A stretch of DNA of 32,769 nucleotides, from positions 1 through 32,769 of the forward strand of contig WFSA01000154.1 of the NCBI GenBank assembly GCA_015486215.1, read 5' to 3'. The stretch comes from Anaerolineae bacterium (GTDB taxonomy: Bacteria > Chloroflexota > Anaerolineae > Promineifilales > Promineifilaceae). Under the pieces are notes generated by a model. The model was not told where the DNA came from. It saw only the letters and a list, made by a program, of their open reading frames with translations, and ran no database searches. How positions within the stretch are numbered: the first letter of the stretch is position 1; every line of letters begins with the position of its first letter. Shown one piece after another: positions 13,156-21,435 of this stretch. The position numbers were made by a program, and so were the translations under genes.

Positions 13156-14424
13156 TTAACGGTTTGCTCCGCTGCCGCGTCTGTTACTGCGGCTATAGCG
13201 CGTATTACGGCGTTGGCGACTTTTTGAGCCTCCGCCGTGCCCTGCTTTCTTTGGTTTACGCGCGTTTTTAGAGGAATCAACGGCCGTTTCTGGCATAAAA
13301 CTTCCATAATCAAAATTAGCCACCCGCCTGCGCTCCAGAGGCTGCTTCAAAAGCCGTTCAATATCGCGCACCATCACCCCATCCTCTGGCACAACAAATG
13401 TATATGCAATTCCAGAGCGTTCAGCGCGTCCCGTGCGCCCAATCCGATGCGTATACGCATCCACCGTATCGGGCATATCAAAATTGATGACATGGGTAAC
13501 ATTGGTCACATCAATCCCGCGAGCGGCAATGTCCGTCGCCACCAAAATATCATATTTCCCTTTGCGAAAGCCCGTGATCGCTTTTTGTCGCTTATTTTGC
13601 GACATATTGCCCTGTAACGCGGTCACATTATATTTATGCTTGCTAAGATCGCGGGCAAGATTGCGGGCGCGGTATTTCGTGCGCGTAAAAATCAACACCT
13701 GCCCTGTGCGCTCCTGCTCCAACATTGTCATCAACAACTCTTTTTTCCGTTTTTGGGTGATGGGATAAAGCGCGTGATCTACCGTTTCGGCTGGCGCGAT
13801 CATGCCGATCTGCACCGTCACAGGGTTATGTTGAAAGTCTGACACTAATCCGCGAATATCTTGGGGCATGGTAGCAGAGAAGAACAGGGTTTGCCGTTTC
13901 TTAGGCAGCAACTTGATGATACGACGAATATCAGGCAAGAATCCCATATCACACATGCGGTCAGCTTCATCCAAAACCAACACATCCACATGGGAAAAAT
14001 CGACATAACGATCCCCATACAAGTCGAGTAAACGACCGGGACAGGCGACGACAATCTCATATCCTTGCTGTAATTTTTGAATTTGATCACGCTTGCCCAC
14101 GCCGCCGTAAACGGTCATGCTGCGTATTTTCTTCATATTACGGCTAAAAGCGCGGAATTCGTCGTTAATTTGTTCGGCAAGTTCCCGCGTGGGGGCGACG
14201 ACAAGAACACGGGTCGATTTTAGGCGGCCTGTGGTCAGCCGTTGCAGGATGGGGAGGACGAAAGCGGCCGTTTTGCCCGTTCCTGTCTGCGCCAATCCCA
14301 ACACATCTTTGTCTTCTAAGATGATGGGAATAGCTTGTTCTTGTATGGGGGTGGGGTCTATATACCCGACTGTTTTGACGGCCGCAAGTATGCGTGCGTC
14401 AAGGGAAAAATCTTCAAAGTTCAC
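13156..14424 (-). CDS. DEAD-box RNA helicase (RhlE-like)
   Basis: A 422-residue ATP-dependent RNA helicase, probably unwinding structured RNA in ribosome assembly or mRNA decay. Visible motifs are the Q motif region (GYIDPTPIQEQAIP), motif I AQTGTGKT (45-52), Ia PTRELA (79-84), II DEAD (152-155), III SAT (183-185), and VI HRIGRTGRA in the second RecA-like domain. The C-terminus is a short basic tail rich in Arg, Ser and Gly (about 35 residues), an RNA-binding extension. The start codon is GTG at 14424 with AAGGAG upstream. A 6-bp stem CTTAGC/GCTAAG (14436-14453) abuts and partly overlaps the ribosome-binding site and could limit initiation. Confidence 0.95.
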   Translation of the reverse strand: MNFEDFSLDARILAAVKTVGYIDPTPIQEQAIPIILEDKDVLGLAQTGTGKTAAFVLPILQRLTTGRLKSTRVLVVAPTRELAEQINDEFRAFSRNMKKIRSMTVYGGVGKRDQIQKLQQGYEIVVACPGRLLDLYGDRYVDFSHVDVLVLDEADRMCDMGFLPDIRRIIKLLPKKRQTLFFSATMPQDIRGLVSDFQHNPVTVQIGMIAPAETVDHALYPITQKRKKELLMTMLEQERTGQVLIFTRTKYRARNLARDLSKHKYNVTALQGNMSQNKRQKAITGFRKGKYDILVATDIAARGIDVTNVTHVINFDMPDTVDAYTHRIGRTGRAERSGIAYTFVVPEDGVMVRDIERLLKQPLERRRVANFDYGSFMPETAVDSSKNARKPKKAGHGGGSKSRQRRNTRYSRSNRRGSGANR

Positions 14425-14517
14425 TGAATTTGCTCCTTAGCATATGAGCTAAGTTCCATTCTCAGCCCTACTCTGATCGATACATTAGTTAATAAAATGA
14501 ACAGTATCTGCCATTTC

Positions 14518-14618
14518 GGCATAGTTCAAAATTGGGCAAACCATCTTTACACTTTATGGATGGCCCGCTGGGTTGCCCAAAAAGTGTAAAGACCATTTCA
14601 CCAAAAATGAACCATCTC
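14518..14618. mobile_element. MITE, 101 bp, with 8-bp duplication GCCATTTC
   Basis: Tips GGCATAGTTCA (14518-14528) and TGAACCATCTC (14608-14618) are imperfect inverted repeats. Identical flanks GCCATTTC (14510-14517 and 14619-14626) are an 8-bp target duplication. Subterminal CCATCTTTACACTTT and AAAGTGTAAAGACCAT are also inverted. The centre GGGTTGCCC is short, making this the smallest member of the family. Confidence 0.85.
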
Positions 14619-14651
14619 GCCATTTCTAAAGTCTATTGTATTCGTAATTTT

Positions 14652-14801
14652 GACATGGTTCAAATTAGAGTGAATCATCTTTACAATTGTTGCATGATTG
14701 GGCGACCACAAGGGTCGCCCCTACAGGAGTAAATTGTAGGGGCGCGGCCTTGTGCCCGCCCTCAGCTTGTAAAGATCATCTTGCGTAAAATGAAGCATGT
14801 C
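14652..14801. mobile_element. MITE, 150 bp, with 8-bp duplication GTAATTTT
   Basis: Tips GACATGGTTCA (14652-14662) and TGAAGCATGTC (14791-14801) match at 10 of 11 positions as inverted repeats. The flanks GTAATTTT (14644-14651 and 14802-14809) are identical. The interior has TCTTTACAATTGTTGCATGATTG-like text shared, inverted, with the element between gatC and gatA, and a central GTAGGGGCG/CGCCCCTAC pair. Confidence 0.85.
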
Positions 14802-14853
14802 GTAATTTTTTATAAATTTATTTATCGTATAAACAGTTCCGTCAATCTTCTAT

Positions 14854-15078
14854 TTATATCATTTTTACAACGGCCGTTCTAATCAGTTTCAATATAAGCA
14901 AGACCCAAGGGGTCCCGTGCATAACTAGATCAATAATATCAATTGGACGGACTAGCTCACCAGCAAAAAGCATCTTTAATTTCTCCCAAACATGCGGTTC
15001 AGGGAAAAAGGGAGCGAGGCCGAGCATTACACAGGCAAGAACCAGCATGGGGAATGAAATATCATCTAACCAAGTCAT
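14854..15078 (-). CDS. Small membrane protein, 74 residues
   Basis: Two hydrophobic segments (about residues 9-25, SFPMLVLACVMLGLAPFF region, and 53-66, HGTPWVLLILKLI) flank a conserved-looking middle EPHVWEKLKMLFAGELVRPIDIIDLVMHG. Similar short proteins are common in bacterial genomes, often labelled as RND-transporter-related, but no function is established and none is claimed. It lies 61 bp after the DUF423 gene on the same strand, so the two may form an operon. The ATG at 15078 has no clear ribosome-binding site. An ACGGCCGT copy lies in its C-terminal codons (14870-14877). Confidence 0.7.
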   Translation of the reverse strand: MTWLDDISFPMLVLACVMLGLAPFFPEPHVWEKLKMLFAGELVRPIDIIDLVMHGTPWVLLILKLIRTAVVKMI

Positions 15079-15139
15079 AAGCTAATGCGGAATTGCGAAG
15101 TGATGCGGTTAATCACCCACCATCACCCCACCCACTCCG

Positions 15140-15517
15140 CTATGCAGTGCGCCAGATGGCAAAAACGAGAGCTGCCCAGCCGGAAAGCATCGCTATGCCG
15201 CCAAACGGGGTAATCGCTCCAAGCCAGCTTGTGTTTGTCATTACTAATAGATACAAGCTGCCAGAAAAAACAAGTACGCCAATGATTATTAAGCGGCCAG
15301 CCCAGATGGTCAGATTGTCCGGCCATTGGGTCACTGCCCATGCGATGGCGAATAGTGCCAAACCGTGAATAAGTTGGTATTGAACGGCCGTTTTGTATAT
15401 CGCTTCCAATCGTGGATATTCCACAAAATGATTCTCTAATCCGTGTGCGCCAAATGCGCCGGCGGCTACACCTGCAAACATGAAAATCGCGCCAAAAACA
15501 GCAAATGTTTTGTCCAT
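15140..15517 (-). CDS. DUF423 family membrane protein
   Basis: A 125-residue integral membrane protein with four predicted hydrophobic helices. The N-terminal FGAIFMFAGVAAGAFGAHGL is the hallmark of DUF423 (YgdD-like) proteins, and the following Y-K-TAVQYQLIHGLALFAIA is also conserved. Biochemical function is unknown. A clear AGGAG lies 5 bases before the ATG. It is followed by the 74-residue membrane protein. Confidence 0.9.
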   Translation of the reverse strand: MDKTFAVFGAIFMFAGVAAGAFGAHGLENHFVEYPRLEAIYKTAVQYQLIHGLALFAIAWAVTQWPDNLTIWAGRLIIIGVLVFSGSLYLLVMTNTSWLGAITPFGGIAMLSGWAALVFAIWRTA

Positions 15518-15561
15518 ATAGTCTCCTAATTTAATTACTGTTATTAAGGGAAAACTCGTAA

Positions 15562-15640
15562 ATAACTGTGGCCAAGGTGACAGGCACTTGGCAAGTGCCT
15601 GTCACCTGAAAGTCCAAAGTTAAAAACGAACCTTCCCTAA
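15562..15640. repeat. Palindrome-plus-tail repeat, copy with perfect 33-bp palindrome
   Basis: Bases 15575-15607 are a perfect palindrome with 16-bp arms (AGGTGACAGGCACTTG, one central G, then its complement). The tail to 15640 (GAAAGTCCAAAGTTA...CCTTCCCTAAG) matches the element at 4436. Text before it (ATAACTGTGGCC) may be a decayed tip. No right tip or target duplication is seen, so it is a partial element. Confidence 0.75.
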
Positions 15641-15746
15641 GGAATGAGGATTAAATAAAATCAGAAACTTCCATCTGTCATTTCTGCATTGTCGCCAACC
15701 GTACAGCCAACATTGGCAAAAAAAATGGCTTCCACATTCCCACAGC

Positions 15747-15771
15747 AAAAAGGCGAGAACAAAATCTCGCC
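15747..15771 (-). terminator. Intrinsic terminator of the ribosomal protein cluster
   Basis: The stem GGCGAGA (15752-15758) / TCTCGCC (15765-15771) is followed on the minus strand by a run of T (15747-15751). It lies about 43 bp past the rpsI stop codon and closes the long ribosomal protein transcript. Confidence 0.9.
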
Positions 15772-15813
15772 TAAGAGCTAACCTTATCCATTGTTGCTAA
15801 TCAAAAAAAATGA

Positions 15814-16221
15814 TTAACGCTTGGTGTATGTCGGTGCCTTACGCGCACGTTTCAAACCAGGCTTTTTGCGCTCTTTCACTCGCGCATCTCGTGTCATATG
15901 ACCATTTTGACGCAATACACTGCGTAACTCTTCGTCATATTTTACCAATGCACGGGCAATACCGAGTCGTACAGCACCAGTCTGCCCGCTATACCCGCCG
16001 CCGCTGATATGTACACTCACATCTGCTTTATCTGCCAAATCGGTGTCAACCAGAGGAGAGGTCAAGGTGATGTAATCACCAAAACGGGGGAAATAATCTT
16101 TTGCATCACGGCCGTTAACAGTAATAATACCACTGCTTTCTTCGTCCAAAATGACGCGCACACGTGCAGAAGCACGTTTGCGGCGACCAATACCTTCATA
16201 ATATCGTCTTGAATCTGCCAT
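15814..16221 (-). CDS. rpsI: Ribosomal protein S9 (uS9)
   Basis: A 135-residue small-subunit protein. Its C-terminal tail GLKRARKAPTYTKR reaches the P-site tRNA, and the last residues KR are typical. The N-terminal YYEGIGRRKRASARVR and central HISGGGYSGQTGAVRLGIARAL match the family. It is the last gene of the cluster, 11 bp after rplM, with AGGGAG upstream of the ATG. Confidence 0.98.
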   Translation of the reverse strand: MADSRRYYEGIGRRKRASARVRVILDEESSGIITVNGRDAKDYFPRFGDYITLTSPLVDTDLADKADVSVHISGGGYSGQTGAVRLGIARALVKYDEELRSVLRQNGHMTRDARVKERKKPGLKRARKAPTYTKR

Positions 16222-16232
16222 CTTTTATCTCC

Positions 16233-16661
16233 CTAGAATTCCATCGGCACAGGGTTTTGCGCCGCATGGGGATGATCTGTGCCTATATACAGTTTCAGTT
16301 TTTTAAACATTTTGCGTCCCAATTTATTTTTGGGCAACATCCCTTTGACAGCCGCTTCTAACGGCCGTTTTGGGAACTTGATCAACTGATCACGCAAGCT
16401 GATTTCTGACAATCCGCCGGGATAACCGGAATGTTTATAATACATTTTTTGATCAAGCCGGTTACCAGTCACCTTAAATTTATCGGCGTTAATCACAACG
16501 ACATAATCGCCGCAATCAACCGATGGGCTATAAATCGGCTTGTGCTTTCCGCGCAGAATAGTCGCAATACGAGTGGACAGACGACCGAGCGTTTGCCCTT
16601 CAGCGTCTACTACAAACCACTTGTGTTCTACCTCAGCCGGTTTTGTTACGTATGTTTTCAT
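16233..16661 (-). CDS. rplM: Ribosomal protein L13 (uL13)
   Basis: A 142-residue large-subunit assembly protein. Family landmarks are [55 protein letters not shown] and [10 protein letters not shown]. Its ATG overlaps the truA stop codon by 4 bp (ATGA), implying translational coupling. It pairs with rpsI as in most bacteria. Confidence 0.98.
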   Translation of the reverse strand: MKTYVTKPAEVEHKWFVVDAEGQTLGRLSTRIATILRGKHKPIYSPSVDCGDYVVVINADKFKVTGNRLDQKMYYKHSGYPGGLSEISLRDQLIKFPKRPLEAAVKGMLPKNKLGRKMFKKLKLYIGTDHPHAAQNPVPMEF

Positions 16662-17404
16662 TTTTCATCTTCCTCGTATGCCACATCAACCAAATACAAC
16701 CCATGAGCGGGTGCTGATGCAGCCGAACGACCACGATCCCGTGCCTGCAATACTTCAGCAAACTGCTCCACTGTCCACTCCCCCTGCCCAACCTTGACCA
16801 AACTTCCCACGATACTGCGTACCATGCGGTAAAGAAAAGCGTTGGCCTGAATATAGAAAACAATTAACTCATCGCGCACTTGCCATTGAGCGGCAAACAG
16901 TTCACGAACAGTGTTGTTTCCCTGTGGAGGCTGTCCAAATGTGGCAAAATCTTGCACACCTATCAAGTTCACAGCTGCCTGATTCATTTTATCTATAGAA
17001 AGAGGCTGCTTGATATGCCATCTTCTGTGACGGTGAATAGGACTGCGAACGGCCGTGTTGTAAATGTGATACTCATAAGCCCGCCGCCTCGCATCATAAC
17101 GAGGATGGAAGTCAGGCTTTATTTCATCTATTTGTAAAACAACAATATCTTTGGGCAAATTAACATTAATAGCCCGTTGCAATTTTGCTGCCCCGTGCGA
17201 CCAATTTATTTCAAAGCTAATAACTTGCCCAAGTGCATGAACCCCTGCATCTGTTCGTCCAGCACTGCTAATCGGTATCTGTTGATGGACAACTGCGCGA
17301 AGCCCGTTTTCTAACTCACCTTGAACCGTCTGCAGCTTCGCTTGACGTTGATAGCCTGCGTAAGCAGTGCCATCATATTCAATCAAGGCACGATAACGGG
17401 GCAA
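16658..17404 (-). CDS. truA: tRNA pseudouridine(38-40) synthase
   Basis: A 248-residue TruA, which isomerises uridines 38-40 in the anticodon arm of tRNAs. The catalytic aspartate is D52 in the [14 protein letters not shown] motif. [12 protein letters not shown] at the N-terminus and [11 protein letters not shown] near the C-terminus are also typical. The start is TTG at 17404, with GAAGGG upstream and one base after the rplQ stop codon. It lies between rplQ and rplM, a common arrangement in Gram-positives and Chloroflexota. Confidence 0.96.
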   Translation of the reverse strand: MPRYRALIEYDGTAYAGYQRQAKLQTVQGELENGLRAVVHQQIPISSAGRTDAGVHALGQVISFEINWSHGAAKLQRAINVNLPKDIVVLQIDEIKPDFHPRYDARRRAYEYHIYNTAVRSPIHRHRRWHIKQPLSIDKMNQAAVNLIGVQDFATFGQPPQGNNTVRELFAAQWQVRDELIVFYIQANAFLYRMVRSIVGSLVKVGQGEWTVEQFAEVLQARDRGRSAASAPAHGLYLVDVAYEEDEK

Positions 17405-17405
17405 T

Positions 17406-17843
17406 TTACCCTTCGTCTCCGTAATCCACTAACATTAACATTGCCATATCAGCATTGTCGCCGTTACGTTTGCCGACCTTTACCATCCGCGTGTATCCAC
17501 CCGGCCGATCTGCATACTCTGGAGCAACATCGCTAAACAAAGTCCGAACAACGTCCATTGTTTCGATTTCCCCATTATCACGCTCTATATTGCGATAACG
17601 CGGCAACCGCGCTGCCGCTAACCGACGGGCATGTACTTCTGCAGCAGGTTTTTCTGCCCCTTTAGCAATTCCCCGTTTGGCAAGTGTGATCATTTTTTCT
17701 GCCGCTGGCCGAATCGTGCGGGCTTTGGCTTCTGTTGTAAAAATTTGACCATTGCAGATCAAATCCGCAACCAAATTTTGACGCAATGCCTTCCGATGAG
17801 CCGAACTGCGACCCAAACGACGACCTTGTATTCTATGTCGCAT
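17406..17843 (-). CDS. rplQ: Ribosomal protein L17 (bL17)
   Basis: A 145-residue protein beginning MRHRIQGRRLGRSSAHRKALRQNL, the L17 signature. An in-frame ATG further upstream (17876) would add 11 residues read from two ACGGCCGT-containing spacer segments. The chosen ATG at 17843 follows GAGGACA at good spacing. It is somewhat longer than the usual 115-130 residues because of a middle segment around LPRYRNIERDNGEIETMD. It sits between rpoA and truA. Confidence 0.95.
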   Translation of the reverse strand: MRHRIQGRRLGRSSAHRKALRQNLVADLICNGQIFTTEAKARTIRPAAEKMITLAKRGIAKGAEKPAAEVHARRLAAARLPRYRNIERDNGEIETMDVVRTLFSDVAPEYADRPGGYTRMVKVGKRNGDNADMAMLMLVDYGDEG

Positions 17844-17902
17844 TGTCTTGTCCTCTTCAAAACGGCCGTTTTGCATTAAACGGCCGTTTGAGTCTTATAA
17901 AT

Positions 17903-18868
17903 CTATTCGGTTTCTACCTCATCTTCATCTGGTAAGAACCCTTTTATTCGTAGCTGCGCCCTCAACTCATCCAACGATTTTTCGCCAAAGTTACGAATCG
18001 CCAGCATTGTCTCATCCCCACGATCAAGCATCTCAAGCATTTCACCAATCTTGGTGATACCAGTCCGCTTCAAGGAATTGAATACGCGCACGCTCAAATC
18101 CAACTGTTCAATGGGAGTTTCGTATAGTTCATTGGGGATAGTTCCAACCTCTTCTACCACATCTTCCTCTGGCACAAACGTCTCTTCACTTACGCCGCCA
18201 ATAGGAACAAGTTGTTGGGCCAGAATTTGGGCAGATGAAGCCAGCGCATCCTCTGGACGGATGGAACCATCTGTCCAGATTTGCATGACAATGAGATCGT
18301 AATCCGCATCTTGTCCAACGCGGGTCTTCTCTACGTCATAACTGACACGCCGTATTGGGCTAAAAATTGCATCAACAGGCAACTCTCCAATAGGCAACCG
18401 CCCCCGCTCTTCAGAACGGGAATATCCACGTCCAGTTTCGGCCATCATCTCGATTTCCAAAAATGCACCGTCAGAATCAACTGTTAACAGGTACAAATCG
18501 GGGTTAATGATGTCTACCTCTGGCGGCGTTTGAATATCAGCGGCGGTTACCACCCCAGCCCCATTGATCTCCAAACGTAAACGTGCGCTGTCCGCATCAT
18601 GCAATTTAAGGCGCAATTGCTTGATGTTAAGAATCAATTGCATCATATCCTCGCGCACATCGGGAATGGCGGAGAACTCATGAGGGACATCAGTCACACG
18701 AACAGACGTGATAGCCACACCGGGCAGCGAGGCCAATAATACACGACGAAGCGAATTACCAAGCGTTATTCCGTATCCTCGCTCCAGCGGCCCTATAACA
18801 AAACGGCCGTACTCTTCTGACATAGCCGTGCTTTCAATTTTAGGCAATACTAAATTACTAATCGCCAC
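17903..18868 (-). CDS. rpoA: RNA polymerase alpha subunit
   Basis: A 321-residue alpha subunit. Residues about 1-230 are the dimerising N-terminal domain, with GPLERGYGITLGNSLRRVLLASLPG. An acidic linker (EETFVPEEDVVEEVG) leads to the C-terminal domain at about 250-315, with two helix-hairpin-helix-like motifs (RVFNSLKRTGITKIGEML and IRNFGEKSLDEL) that contact UP elements and activators. The start codon is GTG at 18868 with GGAGGT 7 bases upstream. Confidence 0.98.
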   Translation of the reverse strand: MAISNLVLPKIESTAMSEEYGRFVIGPLERGYGITLGNSLRRVLLASLPGVAITSVRVTDVPHEFSAIPDVREDMMQLILNIKQLRLKLHDADSARLRLEINGAGVVTAADIQTPPEVDIINPDLYLLTVDSDGAFLEIEMMAETGRGYSRSEERGRLPIGELPVDAIFSPIRRVSYDVEKTRVGQDADYDLIVMQIWTDGSIRPEDALASSAQILAQQLVPIGGVSEETFVPEEDVVEEVGTIPNELYETPIEQLDLSVRVFNSLKRTGITKIGEMLEMLDRGDETMLAIRNFGEKSLDELRAQLRIKGFLPDEDEVETE

Positions 18869-18927
18869 AGTCGTTACCTCCCTCTAAATATGTTATACAT
18901 ATGAATTTCATACCCTATTCACAAACA

Positions 18928-19566
18928 TTAGCGAGAGTAGTATTCAACAATCAACTGCTCGTTCAAAGAAATATCAATATCCTCACGGGCAGCCAGACTA
19001 ACAACGCTGCCTGTTAATGCATTTACATCAACAGTCAGCCAATTCGGAACACGGCGGTTATCCATCTCTTGCCGCAATGTCTTGAAATACTCTTTTTGTG
19101 CGCTTTGCGGACGAATAGATATTTCATCTCCAGCAGAAACAAGAGCTGAGGGTATGTCAGTTTTACGGCCGTTCAACATAATATGACCATGATTAACCAA
19201 CTGACGCGCCTGTGCGCGAGAATCAGCCATGCCCAATCGGTAAATAACATTATCCAAACGACTTTCTAACAAAATCAATAAATTGGATCCCGTCAACCCA
19301 GCACTGCCAGCCGCCCGTTTGAAATACCCCGCAAATTGCCGTTCAAACACGCCATAAATACGCCGTGCTTTTTGTTTCTCACGCAATTGCAATAAATAAT
19401 CAGAAGCACGCCCTCTACGGAACTGCTTCTCACTGCCATGCTGTCCGGGCGGATAAGAACGCCGCTCAAATGAACACTTCGGGGTCATACAACGATCCCC
19501 TTTCAAAAATAGCTTCTCGCCCTCACGGCGACATAACTTACATACCGAACCAGTATATCTTGCCAA
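18928..19566 (-). CDS. rpsD: Ribosomal protein S4 (uS4), zinc-binding form
   Basis: A 212-residue primary 16S rRNA binder. The N-terminus has four cysteines, C9, C12, C26 and C31, the zinc-binding type. The S4 RNA-binding domain ([28 protein letters not shown] region) is intact. The start is TTG at 19566 with GGAGG 6 bases upstream. A 154-bp gap separates it from rpsK, one of the larger gaps in the cluster, with a GC-rich inverted repeat around 19650-19685 (GGCAAGGC with GCCCTGCC) that might be a leader structure. Confidence 0.97.
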   Translation of the reverse strand: MARYTGSVCKLCRREGEKLFLKGDRCMTPKCSFERRSYPPGQHGSEKQFRRGRASDYLLQLREKQKARRIYGVFERQFAGYFKRAAGSAGLTGSNLLILLESRLDNVIYRLGMADSRAQARQLVNHGHIMLNGRKTDIPSALVSAGDEISIRPQSAQKEYFKTLRQEMDNRRVPNWLTVDVNALTGSVVSLAAREDIDISLNEQLIVEYYSR

Positions 19567-19720
19567 TTTGAACCTCCATACCTGCTACAGGATTTTGTTC
19601 CAGAAAAGTTTACAGGTTTGGCAACCCTTCATCCCTTTCCATATATACATGCGAACGGCAAGGCAAGAATTCCCGCCCTGCCGCAGCATCATTCAATTAT
19701 ATTCTCAACACCGCTATTAC

Positions 19721-20110
19721 TTAAACGCGCCGTTTCTTTGGCGGACGGCATCCATTATGTGGAACAGGAGTAATGTCACGGATAGCCGTCACTTTTAACC
19801 CTGCTCCTTGAACGCCGCGAATCGCAGCTTCGCGTCCAGGACCCGGCCCTTTCACGATAACAGAAACCTCTTTCATCCCATTATCCATCGCAATTTTAGC
19901 TGCGTTACCGCTGGCGATACGTGCGGCATAAGGGGTGTTCTTACGGGATCCCTTGAAGCCGACTGTTCCGCCACTGGCCCACGTCACCGTGTTGCCATTG
20001 GTATCAGTAATGGTGATGATTGTATTGTTAAAGGTAGCAAAAATATGCACTTCACCTTTAGGGATTGATTTCTTGATCTTTTTGCGCTGAGTTTGTTTCT
20101 TACGTGCCAT
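19721..20110 (-). CDS. rpsK: Ribosomal protein S11 (uS11)
   Basis: A 129-residue platform protein. Landmarks are [41 protein letters not shown] and the C-terminal [17 protein letters not shown]. The ATG follows GAGGAGC. It lies 17 bp after rpsM. Confidence 0.98.
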   Translation of the reverse strand: MARKKQTQRKKIKKSIPKGEVHIFATFNNTIITITDTNGNTVTWASGGTVGFKGSRKNTPYAARIASGNAAKIAMDNGMKEVSVIVKGPGPGREAAIRGVQGAGLKVTAIRDITPVPHNGCRPPKKRRV

Positions 20111-20127
20111 AATATGCTCCTCAGATT

Positions 20128-20508
20128 TTACGCACCCTTACGACGACCGCGCCCAGCGACTGTCTTTTTCGGACCTTTACGTGTACGTGCGTTTGTTTTT
20201 GTACGTTGACCATGTGCAGGCAGATGGCGACGATGGCGCACACCACGATAGCAGCCAATCTCTGTCAAACGCTTGATATTGAGTCGTGTCTCACGACGAA
20301 GATCACCCTCAACGATGTAATCGCTGCTAATAACCTGACGCAAACGGGAAACTTCTGACTCTGATAAATCTTGCACCCGCATATTTGGGTCTACCTCTGC
20401 TCGTGCCAAAATCTTTTGGCTAGAAGTTTTCCCAATACCATAAATATAAGTTAAGCTGATTTCCACCCGCTTGTTACGCGGAATGTCAACACCGGCAATA
20501 CGTGCCAT
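20128..20508 (-). CDS. rpsM: Ribosomal protein S13 (uS13)
   Basis: A 126-residue head protein contacting the P-site tRNA. Landmarks are [49 protein letters not shown] and a basic C-terminal tail. GGAGGAC sits just before the ATG. It is preceded by rpmJ and followed by rpsK, the classical alpha-operon order. Confidence 0.98.
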   Translation of the reverse strand: MARIAGVDIPRNKRVEISLTYIYGIGKTSSQKILARAEVDPNMRVQDLSESEVSRLRQVISSDYIVEGDLRRETRLNIKRLTEIGCYRGVRHRRHLPAHGQRTKTNARTRKGPKKTVAGRGRRKGA

Positions 20509-20573
20509 ATGTCCTCCGAATTGTGGTGTGGCATATCTGTCAAATGCAGAAATCCACCCACTACCTGTCTATT

Positions 20574-20687
20574 CTATCCTTGCCGCTGTTTATGATTAGG
20601 GTCCACACAAATAACGCGGATAATTCCCTTACGTTTAACGATTTTACATTTCGGACAACGTTTTTTAACGGACGATGATACCTTCAT
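20574..20687 (-). CDS. rpmJ: Ribosomal protein L36 (bL36), zinc-ribbon form
   Basis: A short gene of 37 codons. The product begins [20 protein letters not shown] and ends [10 protein letters not shown]. Zinc ligands C11, C14, C27 and H32 are all present. GGGAGT lies 6 bases before the ATG. It is the first gene after the adk gap and the first downstream of the candidate internal promoter near 20823. infA, its usual neighbour, is absent. Confidence 0.96.
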   Translation of the reverse strand: MKVSSSVKKRCPKCKIVKRKGIIRVICVDPNHKQRQG

Positions 20688-20861
20688 TTCAATACTCCCG
20701 ATCTGAACAATGCACACGAAACGACAACGGCCGTTTTCACTTACACCAGACCCTTTCTTTACTTACACTCCCCGACGGGAGTTTGTTTTTATCAAGGAAA
20801 ATTCGCAGTAAAGCGACTGGGGATTATACCAGCCTTTCTTTAATTGCCCACAAAGCGGAGA
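20688..20861. other. Gap between adk and rpmJ where map and infA are expected
   Basis: There is no gene in these 174 bp. It contains a promoter-like site (20823-20831), an ACGGCCGT palindrome (20727-20734), and a short hairpin ACTCCC-CGAC-GGGAGT (about 20767-20782). The hairpin has a T-run only on the plus strand, the wrong side for terminating the cluster transcript. Confidence 0.6.
20823..20831 (-). promoter_or_regulatory. Candidate internal promoter for the rpmJ-rpsM-rpsK-rpsD-rpoA segment
   Basis: The minus strand reads TGGTATAAT, an extended -10 box, about 135 bp upstream of rpmJ. The -35 region is weak (TTGTGG at an over-long spacing), as is usual for extended -10 promoters. The same 9-mer precedes the ATPase gene at 9373. 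Confidence 0.5.
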
Positions 20862-21434
20862 TTAAAAGATACTCTTCACCGCCGCGATCAACTCTTTCTG
20901 AACATCTTCAACAGATTGATCACCATTAATTTTCACCACCAACCCTCGCTCTCCATAATAGTCCAACAATGGTTGTGTTTGTTCTTTATAAATACGCATA
21001 CGCGTTTTGATAGTTTCTTCGTTATCGTCTGCACGCCCTTCAGTGATAGCGCGTTTAAGCAAACGCTCCACAAGAATGCCTGTTTCCACATAAATATGCG
21101 GAACCATATCAATCTTGACTCCCCACTCATCCAGCATAGCGGTCAAAGCATCTGCTTGTACTGGAGTACGCGGGAATCCATCAAGAATAGCACCCTTCTC
21201 ACAATCGGGCTGAGATAGCCGGTCGCGCACCATTGCCACCGTCACCGCATCGGGAACGAGTTCGCCCTTATCCATATAAGTGCGTGCCTCTATTCCTAAT
21301 GCCGTCTTGTTTTTAAGGTTATAACGGAACAAATCACCAGTAGAGATATGAACCAACCCTAACTCTTGTACCAATAATCTTGCCTGTGTACCTTTTCCAG
21401 CACCAGGCGCACCTACCAAAATCAAATATGTCAT
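20862..21434 (-). CDS. adk: Adenylate kinase
   Basis: A 190-residue nucleotide kinase (ATP + AMP to 2 ADP). The P-loop GAPGAGKGT is near the N-terminus, with LVHISTGDLFR, GFPRTPVQADAL and GRADDNEETIKTR following. The LID region is the short form without a zinc-finger insert. A longer reading from 21500 would overlap secY by 65 bp; the ATG at 21434 lies one base after the secY stop codon and gives the standard start MTYLILVGAPG. Confidence 0.97.
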   Translation of the reverse strand: MTYLILVGAPGAGKGTQARLLVQELGLVHISTGDLFRYNLKNKTALGIEARTYMDKGELVPDAVTVAMVRDRLSQPDCEKGAILDGFPRTPVQADALTAMLDEWGVKIDMVPHIYVETGILVERLLKRAITEGRADDNEETIKTRMRIYKEQTQPLLDYYGERGLVVKINGDQSVEDVQKELIAAVKSIF

Positions 21435-21435
21435 T

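Larger units (their letters stand above)
14425..14853. other. Spacer upstream of the helicase with two MITEs
   Basis: These 429 bp contain no gene. Two elements of one family, 14518-14618 and 14652-14801, lie 33 bp apart in tandem. The remaining left part holds the helicase leader, including the small hairpin at 14436-14453. I could not settle on a promoter. Confidence 0.6.

Noticed and set aside
16658-16661. Overlap of truA and rplM as a possible sequencing error
   Set aside because: ATGA overlaps are common for coupled genes, and both proteins are intact to their normal ends.
20767-20790. Hairpin ACTCCC-GGGAGT followed by T-run in the adk-rpmJ gap as an operon terminator
   Set aside because: The T-run is on the plus strand, while all genes here are transcribed on the minus strand. 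It would only stop an antisense transcript.
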